Below, one piece after another: positions 42,445 to 51,438 of a DNA stretch of 55,431 nucleotides (positions are counted from its first letter, which is position 1; each line of letters opens with the position of its first letter). Made by a program: the position numbers and the translations under genes. The stretch is from Alphaproteobacteria bacterium (lineage in GTDB: Bacteria > Pseudomonadota > Alphaproteobacteria > Micavibrionales > Micavibrionaceae): NCBI GenBank assembly GCA_020442425.1, contig JAGRKB010000011.1, positions 1-55,431 on the forward strand, given 5' to 3'. The notes beneath the pieces are model-generated. The model had not been told where the DNA came from. It made no database searches and saw only the letters and a list, made by a program, of their open reading frames with translations.

Positions 42445-44496
42445 ATGCTAAAACTAACAAAAAATCAAGATTCTGAAATATGGGGAACTATGCCGAGCTG
42501 GATCAGAAAGCTTTTTCCTGAACGTCAAGGCTTGTTGGAAGAAGCGCTCAATTCACTGGAATTGGCTTTAATCTACTTTGATGTCGATGGCGAGTTGATA
42601 ACAGCAAATTGTAAAGCCTGTGAACTTATTCCCCAATTGGCAGGAAAGAATGAAAACAGAAATGGCAATTGTAAGGATTGCGAACTGATCGGATCATGTG
42701 TCCAAAAAACATGCGAGTCTGTATCGAACGAACCGATAACAAATTATCGTCAGTTTGTGTCCTATCTTTTCGATACGTCACTGGACATCCAGGAACAAGC
42801 CGGCCTAATGCTTGAGAAGAACAATCCGGGAGATACAATTTTCCACGAAGTCATTTCACCTTCCATAGGAAAATTTTATCTGGTGCGCGTGATCCCGCAA
42901 TCCTCAAAAGGAATAATAGTTGAGCTGACAGATATCTCGGCGATCAAATACCGCTCCGATGATCTTTTCAAACTCAATCGTGAGAATGTCATCCTGATGG
43001 AGGCCATTGAAACTTCACGCAAAGGAATCTTCATTTTTGAGAATGAAAGTAAAGAAAAGAATCTATTGTTTGCCAATCAAGCTGTATCGACTCTGCTGAA
43101 TTTACCGATTGAAAAATATCTATCAAAACCTGGTGCTGATTTCTTAAACGATGCCTTCACGGACATAAATCCGGATATATCGGACGTACTCTCAGGAAAA
43201 AAATCAAAATGCAGTACATGGCATAATCATCAAACGAATAGTGAAGAAGTCTGGTTAGAATTATACTTCTATAAGGCCGGACAAGAGGGAAATTTGCTGA
43301 TCGGATTTTTGGCCAATCAGACACAAGCAAAGTTGCAAGAAAATCGCCTGCGTCAAACACAAAAACTGGAAGCCATTGGTCAGTTGGCAGGTGGTGTTGC
43401 TCACGATTTTAACAATATCCTCGCAATCATCGAAGGTTATGCCCGCATGGCAGAAACAGCCTCCAAACGCGGCGAGCCGATTGATATGCATTTGGGTAAA
43501 ATTCTTCAGGCGACACAAAGAGGGAGTGGCCTAACACGCCAGCTTCTGACCTTTGGAAAGCACCGCGTTGGCGAAACCAGCACCATAGATTTGAGCCAGC
43601 AAATCATGGAAATCAAAACGCTTTTGACGCCGTTGTTAGGCGTTGCGGTCAATCTTGAAATTAAAACAGATGGCTTGCCTCATTACATTAAAGGCACACA
43701 AGACCTTGTGTCCCAAATTGTAATGAATCTAAGCATCAATGCTCGGGATGCTATGCCGCAGGGGGGAGTAATCACAATCGAAATCAAAGCTCTTAACCGA
43801 GAAGGTATAGGAGAAGGAACCATTCTAAAGATTGCCGATACGGGAACCGGAATGACCAAAGAAGTTATGGAGCGCATGTTTGACCCGTTCTTTACAACCA
43901 AGGAACAAGGGAAGGGGACAGGGCTAGGCCTATCAATGGTCTATGGTCTTATACAGCAAATGCACGGCGAAATGAATGTCGACTCTGAACTCGGAATAGG
44001 AACAACTTTTTCAATCTGGTTCCCGAAAAGCGATGCAGCTCCCAAAACATTACTGCAGGATCAAGCGACAGAAGTTGGAAACAGACTTGCAGGAAAAACC
44101 ATCATTGTTGCCGAAGATGAACCTGATCTACTCGAATTGATGCAATCAACTTTAGAAGGATTTGGAATGAAAGTCTTAAGTGCGGCAAACGGTAACGAAG
44201 CCTTAGAACTACAGGACGAATTCGAAGGTGAGATTGATTTTCTTCTAACAGATATGGTGATGCCTCAATTGGGAGGGCTAGAACTCGCAGGTTTGTTCAG
44301 AGAAATCAGACCCAACACGCACATTGTTTTTATGAGCGGGTACCCGGTACGCGGAGAAATTTCAAATATTGATTTGCCAGATGACGCGGTCTTTTTGGCA
44401 AAGCCAATCATACAGGAAAATTTGAAGAAAATTATGGAGCAAGCAGTAAGCGGCCACAGGATAGAAGCCACAGCAGGTGTGGTTTGGGAGCGATAG
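42445..44496 (+). CDS. Hybrid sensor histidine kinase with Cys-rich sensor
   Basis: A cytosolic 683-aa protein without membrane helices. The N-terminal PAS-like sensor contains six Cys within 35 residues (56, 59, 76, 79, 85, 90), built from a duplicated NCKxCELI motif (55-62 and 75-82). A second PAS-like region (about 180-300) follows. HisKA has the phospho-acceptor His320 (GGVAHDFNNILAI), then HATPase (N box NLSINARDAM; GTGLGLSMVYGLI) and a C-terminal receiver with Asp603 (LLTDMVMPQ). This HDFNN type usually phosphorylates a receiver in trans or in cis; a stand-alone receiver follows at 44561. The Cys cluster suggests metal or redox sensing. Confidence 0.92.
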   Translation: MLKLTKNQDSEIWGTMPSWIRKLFPERQGLLEEALNSLELALIYFDVDGELITANCKACELIPQLAGKNENRNGNCKDCELIGSCVQKTCESVSNEPITNYRQFVSYLFDTSLDIQEQAGLMLEKNNPGDTIFHEVISPSIGKFYLVRVIPQSSKGIIVELTDISAIKYRSDDLFKLNRENVILMEAIETSRKGIFIFENESKEKNLLFANQAVSTLLNLPIEKYLSKPGADFLNDAFTDINPDISDVLSGKKSKCSTWHNHQTNSEEVWLELYFYKAGQEGNLLIGFLANQTQAKLQENRLRQTQKLEAIGQLAGGVAHDFNNILAIIEGYARMAETASKRGEPIDMHLGKILQATQRGSGLTRQLLTFGKHRVGETSTIDLSQQIMEIKTLLTPLLGVAVNLEIKTDGLPHYIKGTQDLVSQIVMNLSINARDAMPQGGVITIEIKALNREGIGEGTILKIADTGTGMTKEVMERMFDPFFTTKEQGKGTGLGLSMVYGLIQQMHGEMNVDSELGIGTTFSIWFPKSDAAPKTLLQDQATEVGNRLAGKTIIVAEDEPDLLELMQSTLEGFGMKVLSAANGNEALELQDEFEGEIDFLLTDMVMPQLGGLELAGLFREIRPNTHIVFMSGYPVRGEISNIDLPDDAVFLAKPIIQENLKKIMEQAVSGHRIEATAGVVWER

Positions 44497-44560
44497 AATT
44501 TGTTGAAATACGTAAAAATTGAGTGGGGAGTAACTTGACGAAAAAAGACAGGAGGACAAA

Positions 44561-44977
44561 ATGTCAAAAAATGTCGAGGGGATTAAGGACTTAAAAATAC
44601 TGGTCGTAGATGACCAGTCGGAAGTAAGAGCCATGATAAGAAACATGTTAGGGGAGCTGGGAATAACCCAAATCTTTGAAGCATCCGACGGAAAAGAGGC
44701 AATGGTATTCACGGATAACGCCATGGATATGATTGATATTGTCATTTGCGATTGGAATATGCCGAAATTATCAGGCATCGACCTTCTCAAGCAAATGAGA
44801 TCAGTCTATCCGGATGTCCCGTTTCTGATGATCACAGGACGCTCTGATATGGACTCGGTTTCACTAGCCAAATCCAGCGGCGTAACCGCCTATATCCGCA
44901 AACCGTTCTCTCCTGCTCATCTGGAGATCAAATTGCGGGTCATTAAGTCAAAAATGGACTCCAAACGCGTTGCATAG
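44561..44977 (+). CDS. Single-domain response regulator (CheY-like)
   Basis: 138 aa, receiver domain only: acidic pair Asp17-Asp18, phospho-acceptor Asp64 (VICDWNMPK), switch Thr in LMITGRS, and Lys in IRKPFSP. No output domain, so it acts by protein contact or in a phosphorelay. A strong AGGAGG ribosome site precedes it, 64 bases after the hybrid kinase, its obvious partner. The glpD gene begins 27 bases later, so the regulator and the glycerol genes may share a transcript. Confidence 0.93.
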   Translation: MSKNVEGIKDLKILVVDDQSEVRAMIRNMLGELGITQIFEASDGKEAMVFTDNAMDMIDIVICDWNMPKLSGIDLLKQMRSVYPDVPFLMITGRSDMDSVSLAKSSGVTAYIRKPFSPAHLEIKLRVIKSKMDSKRVA

Positions 44978-45004
44978 GGGCGTTCCTTGCTCTACCATTT
45001 GCGA

Positions 45005-46390
45005 ATGGTTGAGTCGGAATATGACATATGCATCATCGGCGGAGGTATTAACGGAGCAGGGATCGCCCGCGACGCATCCGGTCGTGGCCTTAAAGTTCTA
45101 CTGGTTGAACAAGGTGATTTTGCAGGTTGCACGTCCTCTGCCAGCTCCAAAATGATCCACGGAGGGTTGCGCTATCTCGAATTTTATGATTTTGGATTGG
45201 TGCGCAAGTCACTTGCCGAACGCGAAGTGCTAATGTCGATTGCCCCTCAAATTGTTTGGCCCCTTGAATTTTGTATTCCTCACCAAAACTCGATCCGTCC
45301 CGCTTGGATGGTAAGAGTAGGGCTGTTTATATACGATTATCTCTGGAGCCGAAAAAAACTTCCACGCTCGTCGGGCATAAACTTGAGCCGTCACAAATTC
45401 GGCATAGGCCTGAAACCTCAAATTACAAAAGGGTTTAGTTACGCGGATTGCTGGGTGGATGATGCAAGACTGGTCATTCTGAATTGTCTCTCCGCCAAAG
45501 AAAACGGAGCGACTATCCTGAACTATACCAGATGTATTGGATTGAAACGCTCAAAATCTCAGGAATGGTCAATCACATTAAAAGATGTCAAATCCGAAAA
45601 AGAATTCAAAAAAGAGTTTAAAACCAGGGCAAAGATTGTTATTAATGCCACAGGCCCATACGCCCATGAGTTCTTGAAAAACACCAATCAATTAAAAAAC
45701 GACACCCCCGCACTAAGACTGGTTCAAGGCACACACATCGTCGTTCCAAAACTCTATGACGGAGATCATGCCTATTTGCTGCAACTCAAAGACCATCGCG
45801 TCGTCTTTGTCTTTCCCTATGGGGAGTATTCGATGTGCGGTACAACCGAAACCGATTTCTTAGGTGACCCGATAGAAGCCAGCGCCACAAGTACAGAAAA
45901 ATCCTATCTGTGTCAGGCTCTCAACACTCATTTTGAAAGACAAACAACGCCACAGGATATCGTCTGGAGTTTTTCCGGCGTGCGCCCGTTATTCGAAGAC
46001 AATGAAACGGACGTTAGAAAAATATCGAGAGATTATAGACTCTATCAGGATCGCACAGGAGACGCATTGCTCTTGAGCTTATTCGGCGGAAAAATAACGA
46101 CATACAGAACACTCGCCGAAGAAGTCATGGAAATTTTAAGACAAGACTTTCCCGATATCGGAAATAACTGGACAGGATCAAAGCCGCTGCCATGCTGCCC
46201 CGTTGAGATAACCAAAAATTCAGCCCCATCCGAAGACGACCTGAAATATTTTATTGAGAAGGAGTGGGCAAGAGAAGAAGAAGACATTCTCTATCGCCGG
46301 ACAAAATGGGGCGTCCATCTCCCGAAAGAACAGTTAAAAGAAACAAAAATTCTGCTGAATTCCTTGCTTGAGGAAAGAGATAAATCATGA
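45005..46390 (+). CDS. glpD: Aerobic glycerol-3-phosphate dehydrogenase
   Basis: FAD-dependent oxidation of glycerol-3-phosphate to dihydroxyacetone phosphate at the inner membrane. The 461 aa (ATG at 45005; a TTG at 44987 would add six residues) start with the dinucleotide fold DICIIGGGINGAGIARDASG, then the DAO-family signatures CTSSASSKMIHGGLRYLE and FSYADCWVDDARL. It is somewhat shorter than E. coli GlpD (501 aa), with a reduced C-terminal domain. The stop overlaps the glpK start (ATGA). Confidence 0.95.
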   Translation: MVESEYDICIIGGGINGAGIARDASGRGLKVLLVEQGDFAGCTSSASSKMIHGGLRYLEFYDFGLVRKSLAEREVLMSIAPQIVWPLEFCIPHQNSIRPAWMVRVGLFIYDYLWSRKKLPRSSGINLSRHKFGIGLKPQITKGFSYADCWVDDARLVILNCLSAKENGATILNYTRCIGLKRSKSQEWSITLKDVKSEKEFKKEFKTRAKIVINATGPYAHEFLKNTNQLKNDTPALRLVQGTHIVVPKLYDGDHAYLLQLKDHRVVFVFPYGEYSMCGTTETDFLGDPIEASATSTEKSYLCQALNTHFERQTTPQDIVWSFSGVRPLFEDNETDVRKISRDYRLYQDRTGDALLLSLFGGKITTYRTLAEEVMEILRQDFPDIGNNWTGSKPLPCCPVEITKNSAPSEDDLKYFIEKEWAREEEDILYRRTKWGVHLPKEQLKETKILLNSLLEERDKS

Positions 46391-47859
46391 CGCACAAAAA
46401 GTTTTTGTCTATCGACCAAGGAACAACATCCTCTCGCGCAATCATTTTCTCAAGCAAAGGAGAAATGCTGGCAACCTCTCAGAAAGAGCTTCGCCTCTAT
46501 TATCCGCAAAACGGATGGGTAGAACAAGACGCTGAAGAAATCTGGCAAGATACTCTGGCTTGCATCAGGGATGTCTTGAAAAAGCATCCGGATTGCGTGT
46601 CCTTTGGGATAACAAACCAGCGCGAAACCACAATTCTGTGGGATAAAAGAACAGGAGAGCCTCTTTATAATGCCATCGTCTGGCAAGACCGCAGAACCGC
46701 GGAATATTGCTCGGAACTAAAAGCTGCAGGGCACGAGAACAAGGTCACAGAAAAAACCGGATTGCTTCTTGATCCATATTTCTCCGCAACTAAAATCAAG
46801 TGGATACTCGATAACGTCGAAGGCTCAAAAACTTTGGCTGAACAAGGGCATCTGGCGTTCGGAACCGTCGATTGTTTTTTGATCTGGAGATTAACGGGAG
46901 GCAAGCGCCATGTCACAGACGCAACCAATGCCTGCCGCACCATGCTGTATAATATCCAAAACAATGTCTGGGATGACGAGCTTTTAGAATTGTTCGAAAT
47001 TCCAAAAAACATTCTGCCCGAAGTGCTGGACAACGTGGCAGAATTCGGAACCACAGCAGAAGGGCTACTGCCGCAAGTCTATCCCGTGCACGGTGTCGCA
47101 GGAGATCAGCAAGCCGCACTGATCGGTCAGGCTTGCTTTGGAAAGGGAATGGTAAAATCAACCTACGGCACAGGCTGCTTTGCCCTGATGAATATCGGTG
47201 AGAAATTTAAAACCTCTCAAAACAAACTACTAACCAGCATCGGCTATCGTCTGAACGGAAAAACAACTTACGTGCTGGAAGGCTCAATCTTTGTTGCAGG
47301 TGCCGCCATACAGTTCTTAAGGGACAATATGGGATTTTTCTCAAGCGCAAATGAAAGCGAAGCCCTCGCAAAGGCCGTCGATGATACGAATGGCGTTTAT
47401 TTTATTCCGGCCTTCACAGGACTAGGCGCCCCTTACTGGAACCCGAATGCCCGTGGTGCGATTCTGGGTCTGACACGCGACACCACAAAAGCGCACATCA
47501 CACGCTCAGCCCTAGAAGCCCAAGCCTATCAGACAAAAGATTTGATGGAGGCGTTCGAGAAAGATACAGGCGTAAAACCAAACATCATTCGTGTTGACGG
47601 CGGATTAGTCGCAAATCACTTTATGGTACAATTTTTGTCCGACATACTGAACACACCGGTTGATATTCCAACCTGCAGGGAGACAACAGCTCTAGGTGCT
47701 GCCTATCTCGCGGCCTTGGGAAGCGGTGAATTCAAAACACTGGATGATATAGCAAAGAACTGGAATGTTTCTGAGCACTACAACCCGGAAATGACAGAAC
47801 AAAATCGGGATCATTATTATGCGGGTTGGAAATCTGCAATAGACAAGTTGAGTGCCTGA
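46387..47859 (+). CDS. glpK: Glycerol kinase
   Basis: ATP-dependent phosphorylation of glycerol. The 490 aa show the FGGY features: LSIDQGTTSSRAIIF at the start, FGITNQRETTILWDK, AIVWQDRRTAEYC, VHGVAGDQQAALIGQACF, and near the end VDGGLVANHFMVQFLSDIL followed by ETTALGAAYLAALG. Length is typical. Translationally coupled to glpD. No glpF facilitator or glpR repressor is in the window. Its 3' end overlaps the convergent nucleotidyltransferase-like gene by 43 bases. Confidence 0.98.
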   Translation: MTHKKFLSIDQGTTSSRAIIFSSKGEMLATSQKELRLYYPQNGWVEQDAEEIWQDTLACIRDVLKKHPDCVSFGITNQRETTILWDKRTGEPLYNAIVWQDRRTAEYCSELKAAGHENKVTEKTGLLLDPYFSATKIKWILDNVEGSKTLAEQGHLAFGTVDCFLIWRLTGGKRHVTDATNACRTMLYNIQNNVWDDELLELFEIPKNILPEVLDNVAEFGTTAEGLLPQVYPVHGVAGDQQAALIGQACFGKGMVKSTYGTGCFALMNIGEKFKTSQNKLLTSIGYRLNGKTTYVLEGSIFVAGAAIQFLRDNMGFFSSANESEALAKAVDDTNGVYFIPAFTGLGAPYWNPNARGAILGLTRDTTKAHITRSALEAQAYQTKDLMEAFEKDTGVKPNIIRVDGGLVANHFMVQFLSDILNTPVDIPTCRETTALGAAYLAALGSGEFKTLDDIAKNWNVSEHYNPEMTEQNRDHYYAGWKSAIDKLSA

Positions 47860-49130
47860 GCGAGCTCTACCGATGGACTGCATCTGAAATGGCTAGGGCT
47901 CGGTCGGTATAAATATTCCGCAGGGGAATTCCCGAAATGATCCAAAAGACTTCTGAAACGTTCGACAAAGGGTTCAGGGTTTCCCTCTAGAGCTTGTTCT
48001 AATAGCATGGCGATGTCAGGATGATGTTCGAATGCCAACTGAACACGTTCATCTAGTCTTAATGAGTTTGGATGGTTTGAGTAGATTGCTGCGCACATCT
48101 CGGTAAATGCGCAAGCTCCTCTTGCCAGAGCAAAATGATATTCTTCTGGTCTGGATATGAAGCGTTCTCTACTGATGGCATCAGCGACAACTCCAATTTT
48201 TATATGCGCCCAAGTGCTGGCGGCTGAAGCACATTCCAGAGAGGAATCTTGCCGACGATAAAAGGAAAAAGACTCCGGAGATATTCGGGAATGGGTAATC
48301 GCACTCGCAAAATCATCTTGAATATCAAAAGGGACAGTTCTTTCCCGTTTAGGAGAGAAGGGCTTTTTCCTCTGTGTGGCAAAAGCATGAAGTGTGTCCA
48401 TGCGTTTTGCAATCAGAAAATTGAAATCATCAAATTGTTGAGTTGTATGAGCAATTCCAAAAGCTGCCGCCAATCGAAATCTGGTATCAGATAGCAGGCC
48501 TTGATATGTTGGGTCTAAAGTTTGGATAGGCTCGCCAAGAAAACGATAGGCTATTTTTCCTTGGGCAGACCAATTTGGAGAACATCGAAGCAAATCTCCG
48601 GATAATCTATTGAGAAGAGCAAGAGAAAATAATAAGTTTTGTTCTTTTGTAGGACACTGGATTTGAAAACGACGGATGCTTTGCGTATAACGATCTTGCA
48701 AATCTATTTTATCATCAGGATGTAAGACATGGGGGCCAGTCTCATGGAGGCGCTTTGTATAGGCTTGAAAGCGCACAGCATCATCTTCATTACCAAAAAT
48801 GCAATGACTGTAAGTCGCAAGCTGTAGTAACGTCCCGCGCCCAGTGATTACAACTTCTTGTTCAATGTCATGCGCAAAAGTCTCTGCATCTCTCAAAATC
48901 AGATCATATTTACGTTTTCTATTGTCCGAACGAAACGTATAAGAGACGGGTGCAGGAATGTGTGGAAAAAACAACAAGACGTCATGATCTGAATTACTTA
49001 ACGCAGCATGTTGTCCCTTGTTCGCTTGTGACCCCCCTAAAAAGCCGAAAACAGGGTCTGGAAGATCAGGCCGAACACGCGCCAGAAACTGGAGAATATC
49101 AGAAGTAATATGGCCAAACTGTTTTGTCAT
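47817..49130 (-). CDS. Nucleotidyltransferase-fold protein, 437 aa
   Basis: The N-terminal domain has the polymerase-beta-type NTase signature GGSQANKGQHAALSNSDHD: Gly32-Gly33-Ser34 and the metal pair Asp48-x-Asp50, with a third acidic candidate at Asp75 (KYDLILRD). The remaining 350 residues are helical, unassigned and contain no HD or ACT domain, so it is not GlnD. The substrate is unknown; MNT-type toxins and antibiotic nucleotidyltransferases share this signature, but no HEPN partner is next to it. It stands alone and converges on glpK. Confidence 0.75.
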   Translation of the reverse strand: MTKQFGHITSDILQFLARVRPDLPDPVFGFLGGSQANKGQHAALSNSDHDVLLFFPHIPAPVSYTFRSDNRKRKYDLILRDAETFAHDIEQEVVITGRGTLLQLATYSHCIFGNEDDAVRFQAYTKRLHETGPHVLHPDDKIDLQDRYTQSIRRFQIQCPTKEQNLLFSLALLNRLSGDLLRCSPNWSAQGKIAYRFLGEPIQTLDPTYQGLLSDTRFRLAAAFGIAHTTQQFDDFNFLIAKRMDTLHAFATQRKKPFSPKRERTVPFDIQDDFASAITHSRISPESFSFYRRQDSSLECASAASTWAHIKIGVVADAISRERFISRPEEYHFALARGACAFTEMCAAIYSNHPNSLRLDERVQLAFEHHPDIAMLLEQALEGNPEPFVERFRSLLDHFGNSPAEYLYRPSPSHFRCSPSVELAQALNLSIADFQPA

Positions 49131-49199
49131 GCAGACGGTTTAGCGCAGAAAGGAAGGAATGGTCAAGAAATATGAAAAAAAGCAAGAGAAAGGAAATCT

Positions 49200-50432
49200 C
49201 TATACTTCTTCAAACATATAACCGACACGCTCGAACAAAGTAGGAGTACGTCGTTGCCGAGAGACTTCCAGAAGACCCATAGCTGTAAACCCGTGAATCT
49301 GGACGGTGCAGGGGTCATCATCGACAAGTTTTTCAATATGCCCAAGAAGTTGCTGCCGTTCTTTCTCGCTTTTCAGGCGCAAGAAGTCGATCATAATAAT
49401 GCCGCCTAGATTACGAATACGGATTTGCCGAATAATCTCGTTCGCAGCCTCCAGATTAACAGTCAGATTGGCATCCTTGTCAGCCCCGCGATTAACATCA
49501 ATAGCAGTCAACGCCGCCGTTCCTTGCAAAATAATGTTAGAGCCGTTCCCTAAAATCACATAGGGTTGGAACAACTCTTCAATCGGAGTAATTAAATCAT
49601 AATGATCGAATAGCGCCAGATCTTTGGTCGCATTCTTGATTTCTATCGGTTTGATCTTTGTCACAAGATCAGGGGCAAATAATTCACACCAATCTTCCGC
49701 CGCCTCGAAATGATCCATAGTTACGACTTCTATGCGGCGAATAGGACGCAAGGAATTATCACTCAAAGACCGTTGCAGAGCATCAGGCCCCTCCATAATC
49801 AGAATAGAGTCCTCTCCCTTGGCAAACTCGCTCAATCCTTCCCAAATGGCTTTGAGAATTTTGCTCTCACGAATAAGGACATCGCTTTGTGTATTGGCTG
49901 CCGCAGCCCTCAAAATACAGCCATGAACATCTTCCATGCCCGAGAGCATATCACCCAACTGTTTGCGTAGTTTTTTATCCCGAATACGCGAAGAAATACG
50001 GTTACTATCATCCAACGGCGTATATATCAAATATCGACCCTGAATAGACACATCCATGCTCATACGCGGACATTTGTCCTCATAAGGTATGTCCTCTTCG
50101 AACTCGGGTTCCAGATAGCCTTGCTTGGCTTGCACCAGAACATATTCTCCTGAACGCAATAACTTACCGATAGGGGTTTGCCCCCCCTTGACAAGAGTAC
50201 CATCCTTGTCTTTGAAACGAATATCTTTGTTATGCAAGATGCCGGTGACTTCACCGTCAAGATCAAGGAAAGCAGCATCCAGTCTGGCATCAATGCGATC
50301 AACGCGCGCCCAGAATATGGAACCCCATCGCACCAGCTCGTGAGGAGGGTCAACGTCAAGGCCTTCTATTTTCTGACGTTCCCGTGCGGCAACCCACAAA
50401 CATCCGTCCTGCTCTTCAATGATGATGTCCAT
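49200..50432 (-). CDS. rng: Ribonuclease G/E-family endoribonuclease without zinc link
   Basis: Cuts single-stranded RNA, in rRNA maturation and mRNA decay. The 410 aa start at the ATG at 50432 with AGAGGGGG upstream, 17 bases inside maf. An S1-like domain (RWGSIFWARVDRIDARLDAAFLDLDG) is followed by the catalytic DNase I-like domain with its metal residues Asp312 (ALTAIDVNRG) and Asp349 (GGIIMIDFLRL). The protein ends shortly after TPTLFERVGYMF, so the CPxCxGxG zinc-link motif that joins dimers in RNase E/G is missing, as are the C-terminal extensions. Confidence 0.9.
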   Translation of the reverse strand: MDIIIEEQDGCLWVAARERQKIEGLDVDPPHELVRWGSIFWARVDRIDARLDAAFLDLDGEVTGILHNKDIRFKDKDGTLVKGGQTPIGKLLRSGEYVLVQAKQGYLEPEFEEDIPYEDKCPRMSMDVSIQGRYLIYTPLDDSNRISSRIRDKKLRKQLGDMLSGMEDVHGCILRAAAANTQSDVLIRESKILKAIWEGLSEFAKGEDSILIMEGPDALQRSLSDNSLRPIRRIEVVTMDHFEAAEDWCELFAPDLVTKIKPIEIKNATKDLALFDHYDLITPIEELFQPYVILGNGSNIILQGTAALTAIDVNRGADKDANLTVNLEAANEIIRQIRIRNLGGIIMIDFLRLKSEKERQQLLGHIEKLVDDDPCTVQIHGFTAMGLLEVSRQRRTPTLFERVGYMFEEV

Positions 50433-51015
50433 AGCCAACCCCCTCTAACAAATTCAGTGTATCATATAATGATAACCCGACGATATTGGAATATGACCCT
50501 TGGATGGTTTTGACAAAACGAGCTGCCCGCCCTTGAATACCGTACCCTCCGGCTTTGCCATCCCATTCGCGGCTCTCCAGATACTCCCGTATCTCTCCTT
50601 CCGTTAAAAGCTTGAACTTCACAGAGGTTTTTACCAAGCGGGACACAATGCGCCCATCAGGGCAGCGCACGGCAATCCCTCCCCAGACAATATGTTTTCT
50701 CCCCGATAGAGCCCGAAGACAACGCTCGGCAACCTCAAGCGTTTCCGCTTTGGGAATTTCGCGTGATCCAAGAGCAACCACAGAGTCAGCCGCAAGGATT
50801 AAGCTATTCGGTTCAGGAGCGGGGAGGGCATTGGCCTTGCCAATAGCAAGCCGTAAAGCCAGATCTTTGGCATGTTCTCCCTTAAGGGGAGTCTCATCAA
50901 TATTGGCAGGAATAATTTGGTCAGGAACAATCCCGACTTGCCCCAGCAATTCAACACGTCGTGGAGATGCTGAAGCCAATATAAGTTTAGAATAGAGGGG
51001 AGAACTATTTCTCAC
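50416..51015 (-). CDS. maf: Maf-family nucleoside triphosphate pyrophosphatase
   Basis: Hydrolyses non-canonical or canonical nucleoside triphosphates (dTTP/UTP type in related Maf proteins). The 199 aa carry [19 protein letters not shown] at the N-terminus, then the conserved DETP (as [10 protein letters not shown]) and [11 protein letters not shown], and later [18 protein letters not shown]. Overlaps infA by 11 bases upstream and rng by 17 bases downstream, giving a tightly packed infA-maf-rng operon seen across alphaproteobacteria. Confidence 0.96.
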   Translation of the reverse strand: MRNSSPLYSKLILASASPRRVELLGQVGIVPDQIIPANIDETPLKGEHAKDLALRLAIGKANALPAPEPNSLILAADSVVALGSREIPKAETLEVAERCLRALSGRKHIVWGGIAVRCPDGRIVSRLVKTSVKFKLLTEGEIREYLESREWDGKAGGYGIQGRAARFVKTIQGSYSNIVGLSLYDTLNLLEGVGYGHHH

Positions 51016-51223
51016 GGAAAATAATACGACCCTTGGTCAGGTCATAAGGGGTCATTTCGACCACAACTTTGTCACCTTGCAGAACACGAATACGGTTCTT
51101 GCGCATTTTTCCGGCTGTGTGAGCCAGAATTTCGTGGTCATTTTCCAATTTTACGCGAAACATCGCATTGGGCAGCACTTCGCTGACAACGCCTTTAAAC
51201 TCGATGAGATCTTCTTTAGACAT
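51005..51223 (-). CDS. infA: Translation initiation factor IF-1
   Basis: A 72-aa OB-fold protein binding the ribosomal A site during initiation. The sequence is nearly canonical: [58 protein letters not shown]. Length is exact for the family. First gene of infA-maf-rng. Its upstream region is shared with the divergent surface-protein gene at 51439. Confidence 0.98.
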   Translation of the reverse strand: MSKEDLIEFKGVVSEVLPNAMFRVKLENDHEILAHTAGKMRKNRIRVLQGDKVVVEMTPYDLTKGRIIFREK

Positions 51224-51376
51224 GAGACTCCAGTTATTTTTTTGTTAAATCGGCCTTTATTTAGCGGGTTTTACAGGAAAATGCAACGGGGGGATGGTCG
51301 TTGTAATCTGTAAAATAGAAAGTCGTGGATAGGATAGGGAATTTGATAGGGAAAAGCCTGAATTTAAACTAAATTT

Positions 51377-51391
51377 AACGCAAACTGCGTT
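51377..51391. promoter_or_regulatory. Small inverted repeat upstream of surface-protein gene
   Basis: AACGCA-AAC-TGCGTT, just ahead of TATCCTATACAC, in the 215-bp gap between infA and the gene at 51439. Weak evidence for an operator or hairpin. Confidence 0.3.
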
Positions 51392-51438
51392 ATCCTATAC
51401 ACTAAGCCGATCTGTAAAAAAAACTGGGGACCAGACCA

